This document shows, one piece after another, positions 1 through 10,631 of a stretch of DNA of 64,000 nucleotides; the first letter of the stretch is position 1, and every line of letters begins with the position of its first letter. The stretch is taken from assembly GCA_012862575.1 (NCBI GenBank), contig BLSF01000002.1:620001-684000 (forward strand), in the 5' to 3' direction. The notes under the pieces were generated by a model. It was not told where the DNA came from, did no database searches, and was given only the letters and a program-made list of their open reading frames with translations. A program made the translations under genes and the position numbers. This DNA comes from Parietichytrium sp. I65-24A. Lineage: Eukaryota; Sar; Bigyra; Thraustochytrida; Thraustochytriidae.

Positions 1-117
1 GGACGATTTTACAGACCGTGTGCGTGAAAGAAACGGTGAAATTGTCAGAGGAGTCTGACTGACCGACTGTTCAGCATTTTGCTAGTCGCAGACTCTGCAG
101 CAAGTAGAAACAACCGC

Positions 118-663
118 TTATGCCAAGCTATTCGCGAGCATCTGCTCGAATTCGAGGGATTTTTCAATCTCCTCTCGCAACATATCTGGCACCGTGCCCA
201 AGAGGCCTGCCGTAGCTTTGGGATCTTGATCCTCGGCAGCCAGCCCGACTACCTCGGGGCCATCTTCACCTCCTTTTTGCGGCCCCTTTTCCTGGAGTTC
301 GGGGTATTTGTTCCCAATCCTCTTAACGACATCCTCGTGAGTGTACCACGAGAATGCACTTGTCGGCTCTAAAGTTTGAAAAATGTTTTGCTTCTCTTCC
401 TTTGAACCACCAGCCTTTTCAGCTTTAAGCGGAGAAGACCCAAGCACATCCGCTGAAGACTCTACTGTTTCGCGCGCACGTTTACTCCCTCGTGACGGAG
501 AAAAGTTCGGAGGCCCGTCGAGTAGAAACCAGCTATTCAGTGGGTTGGAGCCCTCCTCTTGATGATGGGACTGCGTCGCTGCTCTCTGGCCAAAAGTCGT
601 AGGTCGATCTGTGGCAAGCGAGTTGCCTGTGGCCCCAAAGAGCATTTTTGCCGCCACGAACAC
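118..663 (-). CDS. Unrecognised hypothetical protein, 181 aa
   Basis: An open frame of 181 codons on the minus strand that closes with TAA at 118-120. I do not recognise a family. The N-terminus (LFGATGNSLATDRPTTFGQ) has two FG-type dipeptides in a Thr/Ala/Asn/Gln-rich setting, loosely like an FG nucleoporin. The middle is Ser/Lys/Glu-rich (KRARETVESS), which suits a nuclear or disordered protein. The last 80 residues look more structured (FSWYTHEDVVKRIGNKYPEL, then a Glu/Leu helix EEIEKSLEFEQMLANSLA). The start is uncertain: Met7 (645) is an equally good choice. The amino-acid make-up is plausible for a real protein and no better frame overlaps it, but there is no homology argument, so the call is only moderate. 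Confidence 0.5.
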   Translation of the reverse strand: MFVAAKMLFGATGNSLATDRPTTFGQRAATQSHHQEEGSNPLNSWFLLDGPPNFSPSRGSKRARETVESSADVLGSSPLKAEKAGGSKEEKQNIFQTLEPTSAFSWYTHEDVVKRIGNKYPELQEKGPQKGGEDGPEVVGLAAEDQDPKATAGLLGTVPDMLREEIEKSLEFEQMLANSLA

Positions 664-834
664 AGACAGACAGACAAGACAATCTGCTTTCGTCTCGATG
701 AGCTATTCTTTCTTTTTCTTTTTCTTTTTTTTTTTCGTCCCCGTGTTATGGGCGAAACGATGTTCAGCGCCTCTCTTCAATCTACTAAACTACTTGTCGT
801 TCGCACACTTCTCCTGTGCGCGTTTATCTATGTT

Positions 835-868
835 TATCTTCTTCTTCTTCTCCTTCTTCTTCTTCTTC
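835..868 (+). repeat. CTT trinucleotide microsatellite
   Basis: Uninterrupted or nearly uninterrupted CTT/TTC units directly visible in the sequence. It lies between genes and encodes nothing supportable. Confidence 0.85.
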
Positions 869-1321
869 GTGTGGCCGCTCACACTAGCCCTAGCTAGTAG
901 AGTTTGGCGTGTGGACTACTGGGACGGGACGATACCAGGCGGCACGTCTCGGTCCGTGTTTCGGCGATGAGGCTCCAAATTCTTTGCGCCTGCAAGACGT
1001 GTTTCCGCGGTTCATCTCTGCCGTAGTATTTGCTATTATGCGGTTAAGACCACAGGGGAACGTTCTTTAGTGCTATTATTTTGGGTAGGGTACACACCCT
1101 TAGGAGATGAGTACTATGGTTTCAGTTGGATTGTGCGTTACCAACGCATATTGATTACCGTTGCAAATGTCGAGGAAGGAGTTGGAAAGACAGGCTAACT
1201 TATGGCTCGAGGATTCAGAGGAGTTCAGAAACTCTGTTCTGAATTCCACATTCTGAATTCCGAAATCAGCGCCGTCATTCCGCCAACATTGCTTTTCTTT
1301 CGAAGTTGAGTGATTATGCAC

Positions 1322-1362
1322 TGGTTGGTTGAATGGTTGGTTGATTGGTTGGTCGGTTGACG
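1322..1362 (+). repeat. TTGG-based short tandem repeat
   Basis: A run of GGTTGGTTG-type units with small interruptions, seen directly. It is intergenic. Confidence 0.8.
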
Positions 1363-2023
1363 AAACACAAAAAAAAACGAACTCTCACGAAACGACGAAA
1401 GGAACGCACTGTCAGTTCTGTTGCCGAAATTTTTTAAAAGCGTGTACTAACAGTAAGTACTAATTATTTCTTCCACTCACAAAGTACCGTCTCCAAACCA
1501 CCTTCACAGCTCTCACAGCAGTGGTTGGTTGCACACTCAGTTCGCCTGTACAGTGAGCCCATCCAAGCATAGAAACCTCTACTCTCTCGCTAACCTCCCA
1601 CCCTTCCAGTTCTCTCCCTCCCACCATCCCCTCCCTACCCCACTCTACCCCCAACCATATCGCTACACATCACTACCAATTCCTCTTAGCGCACTCACGT
1701 CTGAAACTGCTTAAGCTGTGCATAAGAGTTACTGCCCCGATGCTTTCCAGCTCTTCCAGCTCATAGGCCTTCCTAGTGCTGTACCAACGCACACTTCTTG
1801 ACGACGCGGTAGGCCTCTTTACACAATACAATACGAGGCCAACCACGCCGGAGCCTATGCGCGGATAGTCGGACGCTAGGGAAGCGAGGGAGTGCACCCG
1901 AGGAGGAGGGAGGAGGTAGGAGGAGTGGAAGTGAAAGTGGGAGAAGTTTCGCTTGCGTTTGTCCCACACGAAGGAGGTTGGCGGCCGCAGAAAAGTGTAC
2001 GCGGAAAAGGTGTACGCGGGACG

Positions 2024-2068
2024 AAGATCGGAGATCGGAGATCTTAGATCTTAGATCGGAGATCGGAG
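2024..2068. repeat. AGATCGG/AGATCTT tandem array
   Basis: Five to six short units of the form GATCGGA or GATCTTA follow one another. Because the units contain GATC and AGATCT, parts are self-complementary. The array ends about 40 bp before the start codon at 2111, so it lies in the probable 5' UTR or core promoter. Confidence 0.8.
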
Positions 2069-2110
2069 AGAGTGGCAGTGGGATGAGATAAGGGCGAAGG
2101 CGGAGGAAGA

Positions 2111-3028
2111 ATGAGCGCTGGGGAATGCGATGATGAGGTGTTCGAGCTGGAGAGCGTGCCGCTCAAGACGCACGAGAACGAGCGAGCGGAGCAGGGGCAG
2201 GGGCAGGAGCAGGAGCCGCGTGGAAAGAGGAGCAACTCGACGTTTGATAAGCTGATTCGGTGGGAACAGAAGGAGGCGTACTTGAAGAGCGCTTCGGTGC
2301 GGACGGGAGTCCTGTTTGCTTTCTTTATGACGCTGTTGGTGTACTCGGGATGGGAGAAAGTCACCATGTCGCTGAACGTGGCACTACAAAAGTCCAAGTG
2401 GTTCAGGAATGGACACTCAAGGCCGCTCCCTTCTTTGAATATGCTCGACTACGAGTACCGGCTCACCTTTCCCGTGTTTGATGAGTTCCCGGGCGGAATT
2501 AGAAGGGAGAGAATGCCTCAGCTGCCAGATAAAAACTCCTCGTTCTGGGCCGACTTTGAGACCCAGCTTGGCGCACAGGGCGGCACCATAAGCGACCAGG
2601 TCGTCGATCTTCGTTTCACCTCCCCTTTGCAGTCCGAGCTAAGCGGGTACATCGTGCACAATATTCTCTTCGAGACCCTTCGATCCACGCAGGTGAACCA
2701 AACACTCTTCTTTGCTGAACACATCATACTTGTGGAAACTCCTGTGGACTTGGTCGGCAGGTTTGGGGAAAAAATACCGAGGGGAACGCTTTTGAATTTA
2801 GACGGGCATCACACGAACGAAGTGCTCAAGTTGTGTGCCCGCATACAACATCCAAATCTCAGAAAAGGTATGATTGCGCAGGGCGATCATATCTGCGGTA
2901 AAGGTTTCAAGACAATTTATGAGGTCACTGTCATCCAAGGCATGCATCCATTGAAAGCGATGACGCTAGCTATGAGCGCTGGTGCGGACAGCGGTCATGG
3001 GTTGACCCTCAAACTTCCTTCAAGCTGA
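2111..3028 (+). CDS. Single-pass (type II) membrane protein, unknown function
   Basis: A complete 305-aa protein that I cannot place in a family. Residues 1-60 are hydrophilic and charged with a Gln/Glu stretch (EQGQGQEQEP), followed by basic residues (RGKRSNS). One strong hydrophobic helix is at about 66-82 (VLFAFFMTLLVYSGW). The rest, about 220 residues, has no second clear membrane segment and looks folded, with two possible N-glycosylation sites (NSS, NQT). A basic N-terminus before a single helix suggests a signal anchor with the C-terminal domain in the secretory lumen or outside the cell. The C-terminal 100 residues are rich in His, Gly and Cys (DGHHTNEVLKLCARIQHPN, GDHICGKGFK), which might bind metal, but this is a guess. 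The start is the first ATG of the frame, just after the GATC-type repeat. Confidence 0.8.
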   Translation: MSAGECDDEVFELESVPLKTHENERAEQGQGQEQEPRGKRSNSTFDKLIRWEQKEAYLKSASVRTGVLFAFFMTLLVYSGWEKVTMSLNVALQKSKWFRNGHSRPLPSLNMLDYEYRLTFPVFDEFPGGIRRERMPQLPDKNSSFWADFETQLGAQGGTISDQVVDLRFTSPLQSELSGYIVHNILFETLRSTQVNQTLFFAEHIILVETPVDLVGRFGEKIPRGTLLNLDGHHTNEVLKLCARIQHPNLRKGMIAQGDHICGKGFKTIYEVTVIQGMHPLKAMTLAMSAGADSGHGLTLKLPSS

Positions 3029-4523
3029 AAACTCGTGGAGTTTTTCATTATCATTGCCTGATAGATTCTCTTTTGTAACATCGGTACTGTGCAATGTGCG
3101 CAGCGCTCCCTGAACGCACAAGTCCAGACCGGCCGTGGTAGCCTTGCACCGAGGAACTCTAAGTAAGAGTTTTTCGGGAGCAAATTGTAGTGCAGGCAGA
3201 CGAATGCTTTACCGAGCGTTCTCCCATCAAGTTTGCCTTTCGATGTCGCACTTTGTGTGCCCATCAATCCCTTTATAGTTGCGGCGAATTCCGCCATTTT
3301 GTTTCGATGCAAGATCATCCTGTTTTCTTTAAGAATGTTTAAAAATAAAAGTTCAAGAAATGTGTATACTGGGTAATCAAGTTTGAAAGCATTACTCGCT
3401 CTGTATTTCCCACGTTCATACCAGTGCACGGAGCGTGTTTTTTTGACCGAGTGCTGGCAGATGAGCTCACAGGCCCATGGCTTTCAGCCCTTATTTAGAA
3501 ACAAACATCTGACCCTTGGGTTGCTCCACAGCACTAAACACGATCGTGATCTAGAGTATCTTTTCCTAATTTGCATAACAATTGGAAAAGCGCGGAGAAA
3601 AGTGCGCTGTCTTCGCCTTGAATAGCTACACCCATCGCAATTTAAACGTCCCACTTGGAGGAGGAGGAGAAGGAGCAGCTCGGCCGTAGATTGACTGTGA
3701 GTCCTTAGCTCAACACACAGTGTATCGGCCAGTCGCGCAGTTCGCACAGCCTCAACATCTCGACACTCAACACGACACCAACGTTGCACGAATTCTGGAT
3801 CTCGCAGCGCCAGTGGTGGTACTCAATACCGGTAATCGACACCATGCCATACCAGTCAGCACCAGTTACTATTTGGTAGTACATTTTTTTTGCTCTACTC
3901 TTAATTAAGAAGTCTTCGCACACAGTGCACATCCCATCAGGAAAGTGAGGGTTGAAAGTTGAAATCCCTTTCAAGCTGGTGATTTCGTGCTGCTGGACAC
4001 TGGCATCGATGAGAAGACGCGGTCGAGCGAGGGAATAGCAGTCAGCACCTCCACCAGACCGTGTCAACGCAAACACAAACAGCCAACCAATTACAACTGA
4101 CTGCGAGAACAGTAATCCAGTCGAGACAATTCCGAAATTCCGAACAGATTTTTTCTTCTCTTCCCAAAGTCTCGAGCAGCGCGGTTCAACTCTCCAGCGG
4201 TTCAACTTGCGACTGCACGGTCCACTACACAAGAATACGATGGAGAATGTTCAAAGCCCATAGCCAACCGACTCAAAGATGGTAGTGATTGCGAGTCAAC
4301 GCCCCTCCCCCCCTACCACCTTCCCCACCCCCTGCTGCCGCGCTAAGACCAACACGCAACGAAGCTAGTAGAGATAGTAGAGGTTCTCGGCAATAATGGG
4401 CACACGCGCTTCCATGCTCTCCGCGTCTCAGCGGGAGATAAGTTTACCCTAGCCTGTCCAGGGTGAACGGGGGCGGCTGGTGGCTTGCTGCGTGCTAGGG
4501 GTACTGAGTGAGTACTGGCACCG

Positions 4524-4540
4524 TACTCACAGTCAGTACC
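4524..4540. promoter_or_regulatory. TACTCACAGTCAGTACC element
   Basis: A copy of an element that recurs between genes in this window (compare 5977-5991, 21872-21892, 51824-51842, 52677-52695, 56121-56138). Here it is flanked by further AGTAC/GTACT units. The function is inferred only from its recurrence in non-coding DNA near gene starts. Confidence 0.4.
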
Positions 4541-5976
4541 CGAGGTGTTGGCGCGGGCACTAGGTGCTGGCAGTCACTCGCACCTTCCCTCCCTGCGCGA
4601 AGAGTTGAGCAAAATTGAGAAAAATGGATTTTCATTTTCATCTCACTGTCAAGAAGAATTGAACTAGTTATTTTTATTTCCAAGTATTGACAGTGGGCCA
4701 GGGCAAAGCAACAGCAAGGGGAATGGGGAGAGTTGTGCTCACTGTCACAAGCTCCACTCAGAAGAAACAAAAAAACAGTGTCTGCGCTGTTTGTGTACGG
4801 TACACTGACTAACCTAACGAAGGAGAGTCTGTTTCTGGATCTGTGTCGAAAGAGCAATGAGCATGTCCACTTACTCACTCACGGTTGTGGGTGTTGTTGT
4901 GGTCACTGGTCACAGATGAGAGAAGTGAGAGTAAGGAGCAACCTGAGAGTGCCAGGACTAGCTAGCTAACGTGGAGTGGAAAGTCTGGGGAGGAAGGTTG
5001 GGAGGAGGCCACAAGTACTTACTGAGCACTAGTACTTCCGACGCGAAACAGTGTTTCTTGGAGCGGGGCAGAGTATGGCAGAGTTACGGAGGCCGCGTCG
5101 CTTACGAGAAACGAGATTTCCTTAAGAATCGCTTTCATTCTTGCCCACTTAATGGGCCAGAAATCAGCAAAAAGTTTGAACCATGAGATACCATGATCAT
5201 GTGACCAATGAACTGGTTGTTTCCTCATTTCTTTTTCGCATGAACATCCCGAACTGAATTCTTACTTTACTTCTTGACTGCAAATCAAGTCGTATGTACA
5301 ACTTTTACCGTCAATCGTTTTGACCGTGTCGCTTCTACACTCCATTCGACCGATCAAAATCAATTTCTTTGCGAATCAGAAACCGATTCTGCCACAAGTG
5401 AGTAGAACTCGCAGTCAGTACATGTCAGTACTGTACAAAAACTTGATTGATCGACCATGAAAAAGGAAAAGGAAGTGGAAATAGAAAAGATGGCGGGACG
5501 AGAGAGGTGGGAACTTGAGTGGGTGGGTAAACATTTCGAAGGTTTCGAGAGGGGCAACTCTCCGTCAACAGAGTCAACATACCTTCTTCCACCAGAGTGA
5601 CGGGTTGAAGACGAAGTGGATGGAGGTCGTAAGCCAAGCTTCTCTACTAGCCACTAGCGAGAGTGCTCGTTGTGCTCGTCACACAATGCAAATTATTTGT
5701 GTCATGACCATGCGACCATGCGCTGGTTAGACTTTGAGCAAGTAATTTGGTCACTATACTAGTAGCGACGAAAGGCAGAGGTGAGTTCTGAGTACTTTTC
5801 TTTTCCCTTCTCCTCTGTGCTCACCTGTGCTCTCAGAACAATGAATGGAAAGGGTGTGCAAAGAGTGTGTCGCAGTCGGCACCGTGGCCTCTGGTTTCCT
5901 CTGAAGGTTTGAAAGTCGAGAGTTGAAACCATCGCCGTGGCACAATTCGAAAGACTCGGACGGTATGATAGCACCT

Positions 5977-5991
5977 GGTACTGTGAGTACC
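5977..5991. promoter_or_regulatory. GGTACTGTGAGTACC near-palindrome upstream of the receptor gene
   Basis: An imperfect inverted repeat whose other strand reads GGTACTCACAGTACC, so it contains the recurring TACTCACAGT core. It lies about 260 bp before the receptor start codon at 6252. A regulatory role is inferred. Confidence 0.4.
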
Positions 5992-6251
5992 AGCTCCGTT
6001 ACAGACGAGGAGTAAGTTGGATGGGATGGGATGACAAGAGGTTCTACATTCATTATTACAACCCCCATTTCGCACACTTGTGAACCAATCCAGCGCTCAG
6101 CTTTTCTCTTGTACCGACGTAATCGAGAGCAGACACAAATCTCGGATCTGTGTTCCAGTTTGATCTGGTCCGGTCGAGAGAGCCGCACTCGCTGGTCTTG
6201 CGCAAGACTCGCGCGACACAAGCTTGGTCGTCTCGCGAAAGACCCAGAGCA

Positions 6252-9200
6252 ATGACTGTTTCGTCATTTCTTTTGCCACTCGTGGCAGCCGGCGCAGCCC
6301 TTCAGAGCGCCAAAGCGAGCAAGGGCTATGCGTTGGGCTTCCAGGGTCCATGCTCACTCGCTGCCAACAAGAATGGCTTCATCGACTTCACCGCCGACGG
6401 CTGGGAGAATGTTGACACCAAATTCACTATCACAGCATGGCTTACAAACTATGACGGGACATCGAACACGTATCCTTTTTCCTTTAATTCAAAGGACGAG
6501 CCCAATTGGTTTCAGGTGATATCTTCTCTTCAAAGTGGATGGCTTTTTGGAGCAGAGTTTCCTTCGGTAGACGGCACGCTGTACACATACAGCAACACGG
6601 AGGTTGCTTGGACCCATTTGTCTCTGGTCATGGATGAACAATTCTTCACGGTATACCTGAACGGCGTAGAGGCCGGCCGGCAGGCAAGCAAATCTGAATC
6701 CTTCCAGCTTCCCAAAATGGGTTTTCAAATGGGCGCTCATACGTACAACCTTCAAGACGAGGTCATCGAGGCCAACCCCAGCCTCTCATACCACGGTGCC
6801 ATTGATGATTTCATGTTTTGGTCAAGGGCACTCAATTCGTCTGAAATCGCCGACCTGTACAACGATGAACTGGCTGCAGTGGATACCGACCCTACTCTCC
6901 TGCTGTATTACGACATGGAGATCAGCTGCGATTTGAAAACTGTTTCCGGCTTGACCGACTCGAGCTGCGACATGTCCGGGCAAAACTTGATCACAAACCG
7001 CGGATCTGCTGGATCAAAGTATGACCTTTTGCTTGGGTCCATGGAAAACTCAGCGGGGCACGGAGAGCATTGGACTCCTGTTGGCGATACCTCTGGAACG
7101 CTCACGAAGTTCAGTATCCCAAGGCCGGCGTATGGCCGTGACAAACCTCTGAAAGAGAGCAACTATGCCACGGTGCCTTCCGTCTTCTTTTGCACTCCAG
7201 GCGAATCATTCTCGCTCGACTACTTGAGCGGTTTTACTTTTGTGGCCAAAAGCTCTACTGCGACAATTAAGTCTTCAGGATCAGCGCTCAGCACGGGCAA
7301 CACGATTCCGAGCAACAGCATTCTTGACTGTGGAACGAATGTTCCTGACTTGCAATACCTAACTCTCAGCGCGCCGTCTACAGGCACTTCGCACTTCATT
7401 CACGTTTGGAAGCTTCAAACGGCTTCAATGACCAGTCAAAACACGAAGACGTTAGAAGACTTTTCTGTCGACTTTCAGCCCGCCTTTGGAGCGTATTTTA
7501 GCAGGAGCAATACCGGTCCTGTCGAGCCGTTCTTCACTCAAATCATCGAGGTGGCCGAGCCGTCTTTGCTGGCGTACAATGGAGTCACTGACGAGTACGA
7601 GACCGTAACCGAAGGCCAGCTCTTCTCCACTTTCAATACCTCTCTTCGGGTCCCAATAGCCAGCACAGGCGCGTCGTACAAGTACAAGAATATTGGGGCA
7701 TTCTCCGGAATTGCCACCAATGAAGTCACGGTGAGCATCGAAGTCGTTACCATCAATGACCTTCCCGCCGCAGAGGACATCAGCAAAGACATCAAGGAGG
7801 ACTCCAATGACATGGTGGAGGTCAACCTTGTTGGCAGCGATGAAGAGGGCGATTTTATATCCTTTTTCGTTTCAAAGCTTCCCACAAAGGGGAAGCTTTA
7901 CTTTCAGGAAGAAGGTAGTTCAGAGTACACCCTCATTGAATCTCCATACAACAACTACGATGTCCGTGACCCTGTCAGCCAATATGTATATGACATTCGC
8001 AAAGTTTCGTCCATTGATGACAGCGATACACCTGGTCTCCGGTATCATCCACTCACTGTGATTGGGTCTCCACAGTGCGCAATGATCGCCGACCAAGACT
8101 GCGGCACCGACAACCGCGCTGAACAGGAAGCCGGCTTTAGCTACCAGCTCTATGACGTGGTTTATTGGGACTACAATTACCATAACTTCTCCCTCGAGTA
8201 TGGCTATGCCCCTGCACGCATTGTCAACATTTACGAGGATGAGGACTCGTCTCCACTGTATGACATCCAACTTTTGCCCTTGCAAAAGATGGATTCTTCG
8301 AGAGCAGGTGAATGGCTTGATGACCCCACACTTGTCTTAGAGAAGACCAAGTGTTATCTGATTGGCTCATCATTTCCAGATGACTGCAGCTCAGAGCTTT
8401 ACACGAGTGTCTTTGATAAGACAGTGAACGATCTCCGCACCACAAATGATGGAAAAGGAACTTATATCTACTATGGAGCGCGGGCATTCGAGTTTGCATC
8501 CATTTCGAACGGCGTCAGCAGCTTTCGTCGCCGCACGTATGAGGAGGGTTCTACGCAGTCATCCTTCTATAGCGGCACTCTCGGCGATGCGTTCGAGTTC
8601 CGTAACTTTTCGCAGGAAGAGTTATACACCAACAATGTTCCCGCATACACAGAGTACATGGAGCTAGAATTCAAGGAGGCCGTATACCCTCTCGACATTG
8701 AGGTTGGCGAGACGCGTGGTGGGGGTTCCATTGTACACATCAAAGCCCTCGACCCTAGCGGCAACTGGGCAAGCCTTTACAGCGGAAGTCCGCTTAAGGA
8801 CGTGAGCTCCCAGACGTCAGGAAATGACCTGATGAATTTCTTTTCTCCCAAAACCTGCCGCCCGGCGTTCAAGACCAATGTCATCAGGCTGGAGTTTGAC
8901 ACAAGCACTGCAACCGGAATTTCAGACTGGAATTTTATCGATTACGTCAAGTTGAACGGCGCTCGTGAGTTGCAAAATGCCTTTTTGCGCTACCCAAACA
9001 CCAAGTTGTTCTACAAGGCCGACGATAACGCCGAAGGCGAGGACACGTTCGAATACCAGGCCACTGACTGCGGTGGCAATCCACTTCGCTCCTCAGAGGT
9101 AGCATATGTCAGGTTTGAGATTGAGGCTTCGCCGGATGCTCCGACTGGGGAATACGAGTTCTTGCAAGGAGGTGTCGAAGTTGCGAAGCGTAACGGAGCG

Positions 9201-10631
9201 TACATCGTCGACCCTCGAGACAACCATACCATTACTATTATGGCGCAAGACTCTGATGAGGATGATGCTGCGGTGATCACTGGGATCACTGTCAACGACC
9301 TTTCCCTGGACCCAAATCCGAGTGACTTGGACTTCAACACCCTCGCTAGCGCGAGCATGACATTTGCGGTCTCCTTCCCGAGCTGCACTTCTAGTGACGA
9401 GCTTAAAGCATCCATCACTTTCACTGTCCAGGATCAATCATCCCGGGCGACTCAGAGTCAGATTTCTTTCAGTGTTCAGTGCGCCAATCTGCCAAAAGAG
9501 TTTGTCATTTACACTCTCGACCAAACTGCAAGGTCCTTTGCCATCGCAATCGGAGCCCTTGGAATTGTTTGCAGCATCGGCTTCATGATCTTCAATATTC
9601 GGTACAGGCATTTGCGTGTTGTGCGCTTTTCGTCGCCGATGATTAATTTGGTGACACTCGTGGGCACAATTTTCGTGTATGCGTACCTCATGTCCTTCTA
9701 CGTGACAGTCTACGAAGCTTCTGACTGCGACTACAATACTTTTGTGAACTCGTCTCTCCCAGATGGCTTTGACATGTCTTGCTCTGCCTCTGAGGAGGCC
9801 GCAAGCTGCTGTAGGGCTGCAGGTTGGTCCCAGTGTACTCTGCGAGTTTGGCTGCTGTCTCTTGGGATGCTTATTAGCTTTGCTCCTCTCGTTGCCAAAA
9901 CAGCTCGCATTGCACGCATTTTCAATGCCAAAAATATGAAGAGAATCGTCATCAAGGATCATCACATCCTCCTTCGCGTACTCGCCCAAGTGGTTGCTCT
10001 GCTGGTGGCGCTTCTGGTGTGGACTTTGCTCGAGCCTGCCAGCGTCAACTTTGAATACAGTTCGGACTCGTTCGATTCAAGCAAGCAAATTCGCATTGTC
10101 GAGCTGACACAAACCTGCACTGCTGGCAACACCTTTAACATGGTCACCGGCATCCTCATCGCGGTCTCGGCGTTCTACGTCGTTTCTGGCGCCTATCAAG
10201 CGTACAGCATCCGCAATGTTCACATCAAGCAAGCGAACGACTCCCGAGAGATTTTCATCAGCATCTACAACATCACCGTCTTCGGAACCATCTGCTTGGT
10301 GCTTGGCTTCACAATCTCTGATGAAACCCCGAAATTTTACCTAACCGCCATCTTGACATGGCTGGCGACAACGATCACCACCTTCTGCCTCTTTACTCCA
10401 CGCATCATGGAGGTCATCAGTGGCAAGGGCATTACCTACACATCTGGCCCACAACAATCCTCCGAGGAGAACAGCACCGGCAGGGACTTTAGCAAGACTT
10501 ACATTGGCAGCTACGCGCCCCAGTCTTTTGCGAGGACCACAGACAGCCCAACACAGGTTGATGTGTCCTTCTACTCCACCAACAGGTACCCGGACTCAAG
10601 TGACAAGAACCGCAGGGACTCCGTTGTCTAA
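6252..10631 (+). CDS. LamG / cadherin-like / scarf-like receptor with class C-type 7TM domain
   Basis: A 1459-aa predicted G protein-coupled receptor with a huge ectodomain. I chose Met at 6252, not 6150, because it opens a clear signal peptide (MTVSSFLLPLVAAGAALQS). In order: a LamG/concanavalin-like domain at about 25-205 (FTITAWLTNY, WTHLSLVMDE, GAIDDFMFWSRAL); a cadherin-like/tandem-95 segment at about 480-560 (TINDLPAAEDISKDIKEDS); a region at about 770-900 resembling the SD-scarf domain of pappalysins (LDIEVGETRGGGSIVHIKAL); another cadherin-like module at about 900-1075; then seven hydrophobic helices at about 1093-1385. The 7TM part matches the GABA-B-like class C pattern (FSSPMINLVTLVGT, FAPLVAKTARIARIF, FCLFTPRIMEV). 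The usual Venus-flytrap ligand domain is absent. The Ser/Thr-rich tail of about 75 residues may be phosphorylated. It probably senses or adheres to extracellular glycans or matrix; the ligand is unknown. Confidence 0.92.
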   Translation: MTVSSFLLPLVAAGAALQSAKASKGYALGFQGPCSLAANKNGFIDFTADGWENVDTKFTITAWLTNYDGTSNTYPFSFNSKDEPNWFQVISSLQSGWLFGAEFPSVDGTLYTYSNTEVAWTHLSLVMDEQFFTVYLNGVEAGRQASKSESFQLPKMGFQMGAHTYNLQDEVIEANPSLSYHGAIDDFMFWSRALNSSEIADLYNDELAAVDTDPTLLLYYDMEISCDLKTVSGLTDSSCDMSGQNLITNRGSAGSKYDLLLGSMENSAGHGEHWTPVGDTSGTLTKFSIPRPAYGRDKPLKESNYATVPSVFFCTPGESFSLDYLSGFTFVAKSSTATIKSSGSALSTGNTIPSNSILDCGTNVPDLQYLTLSAPSTGTSHFIHVWKLQTASMTSQNTKTLEDFSVDFQPAFGAYFSRSNTGPVEPFFTQIIEVAEPSLLAYNGVTDEYETVTEGQLFSTFNTSLRVPIASTGASYKYKNIGAFSGIATNEVTVSIEVVTINDLPAAEDISKDIKEDSNDMVEVNLVGSDEEGDFISFFVSKLPTKGKLYFQEEGSSEYTLIESPYNNYDVRDPVSQYVYDIRKVSSIDDSDTPGLRYHPLTVIGSPQCAMIADQDCGTDNRAEQEAGFSYQLYDVVYWDYNYHNFSLEYGYAPARIVNIYEDEDSSPLYDIQLLPLQKMDSSRAGEWLDDPTLVLEKTKCYLIGSSFPDDCSSELYTSVFDKTVNDLRTTNDGKGTYIYYGARAFEFASISNGVSSFRRRTYEEGSTQSSFYSGTLGDAFEFRNFSQEELYTNNVPAYTEYMELEFKEAVYPLDIEVGETRGGGSIVHIKALDPSGNWASLYSGSPLKDVSSQTSGNDLMNFFSPKTCRPAFKTNVIRLEFDTSTATGISDWNFIDYVKLNGARELQNAFLRYPNTKLFYKADDNAEGEDTFEYQATDCGGNPLRSSEVAYVRFEIEASPDAPTGEYEFLQGGVEVAKRNGAYIVDPRDNHTITIMAQDSDEDDAAVITGITVNDLSLDPNPSDLDFNTLASASMTFAVSFPSCTSSDELKASITFTVQDQSSRATQSQISFSVQCANLPKEFVIYTLDQTARSFAIAIGALGIVCSIGFMIFNIRYRHLRVVRFSSPMINLVTLVGTIFVYAYLMSFYVTVYEASDCDYNTFVNSSLPDGFDMSCSASEEAASCCRAAGWSQCTLRVWLLSLGMLISFAPLVAKTARIARIFNAKNMKRIVIKDHHILLRVLAQVVALLVALLVWTLLEPASVNFEYSSDSFDSSKQIRIVELTQTCTAGNTFNMVTGILIAVSAFYVVSGAYQAYSIRNVHIKQANDSREIFISIYNITVFGTICLVLGFTISDETPKFYLTAILTWLATTITTFCLFTPRIMEVISGKGITYTSGPQQSSEENSTGRDFSKTYIGSYAPQSFARTTDSPTQVDVSFYSTNRYPDSSDKNRRDSVV

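Larger units (their letters stand above)
664..2110. other. Gene-free stretch with simple repeats
   Basis: I see no supportable gene here. It holds a T-rich tract at about 705-736, a CTT-type microsatellite at about 835-868, a tandem array of TTGG/TTGGTTGA units at about 1322-1362, and a short array of AGATCGG/AGATCTT units at about 2024-2068, just before the next gene. It must include the upstream regions of two divergent genes, the minus-strand gene ending at 118 and the plus-strand gene starting at 2111. Confidence 0.6.
3029..6251. other. Long gene-poor stretch (3.2 kb)
   Basis: No gene can be supported in these 3.2 kb. Several frames of 100-180 codons are open on the minus strand (for example 2995-3429, 3705-4232, 5754-6221), but their translations have no recognisable domain and a non-coding look. 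The stretch contains several GTACT/AGTAC-based near-palindromes (4524-4540, about 5012-5038, about 5417-5436, 5977-5991). A short CTAG repeat lies near 4959-4968. It must hold the 3' UTR of the upstream gene and the promoter of the receptor gene. A non-coding RNA or a gene with many small exons cannot be excluded. Confidence 0.5.

Noticed and set aside
2995-3429. Minus-strand 144-codon frame overlapping the 3' end of the 2111 gene
   Set aside because: Overlaps a better gene and its 3' UTR, with no recognisable domain.
3705-4232. Minus-strand 175-codon frame in the gene-poor stretch
   Set aside because: It has one hydrophobic segment and several Cys, but no family, no good start context and a mixed composition; could be a fragment of a spliced gene, yet not supportable.
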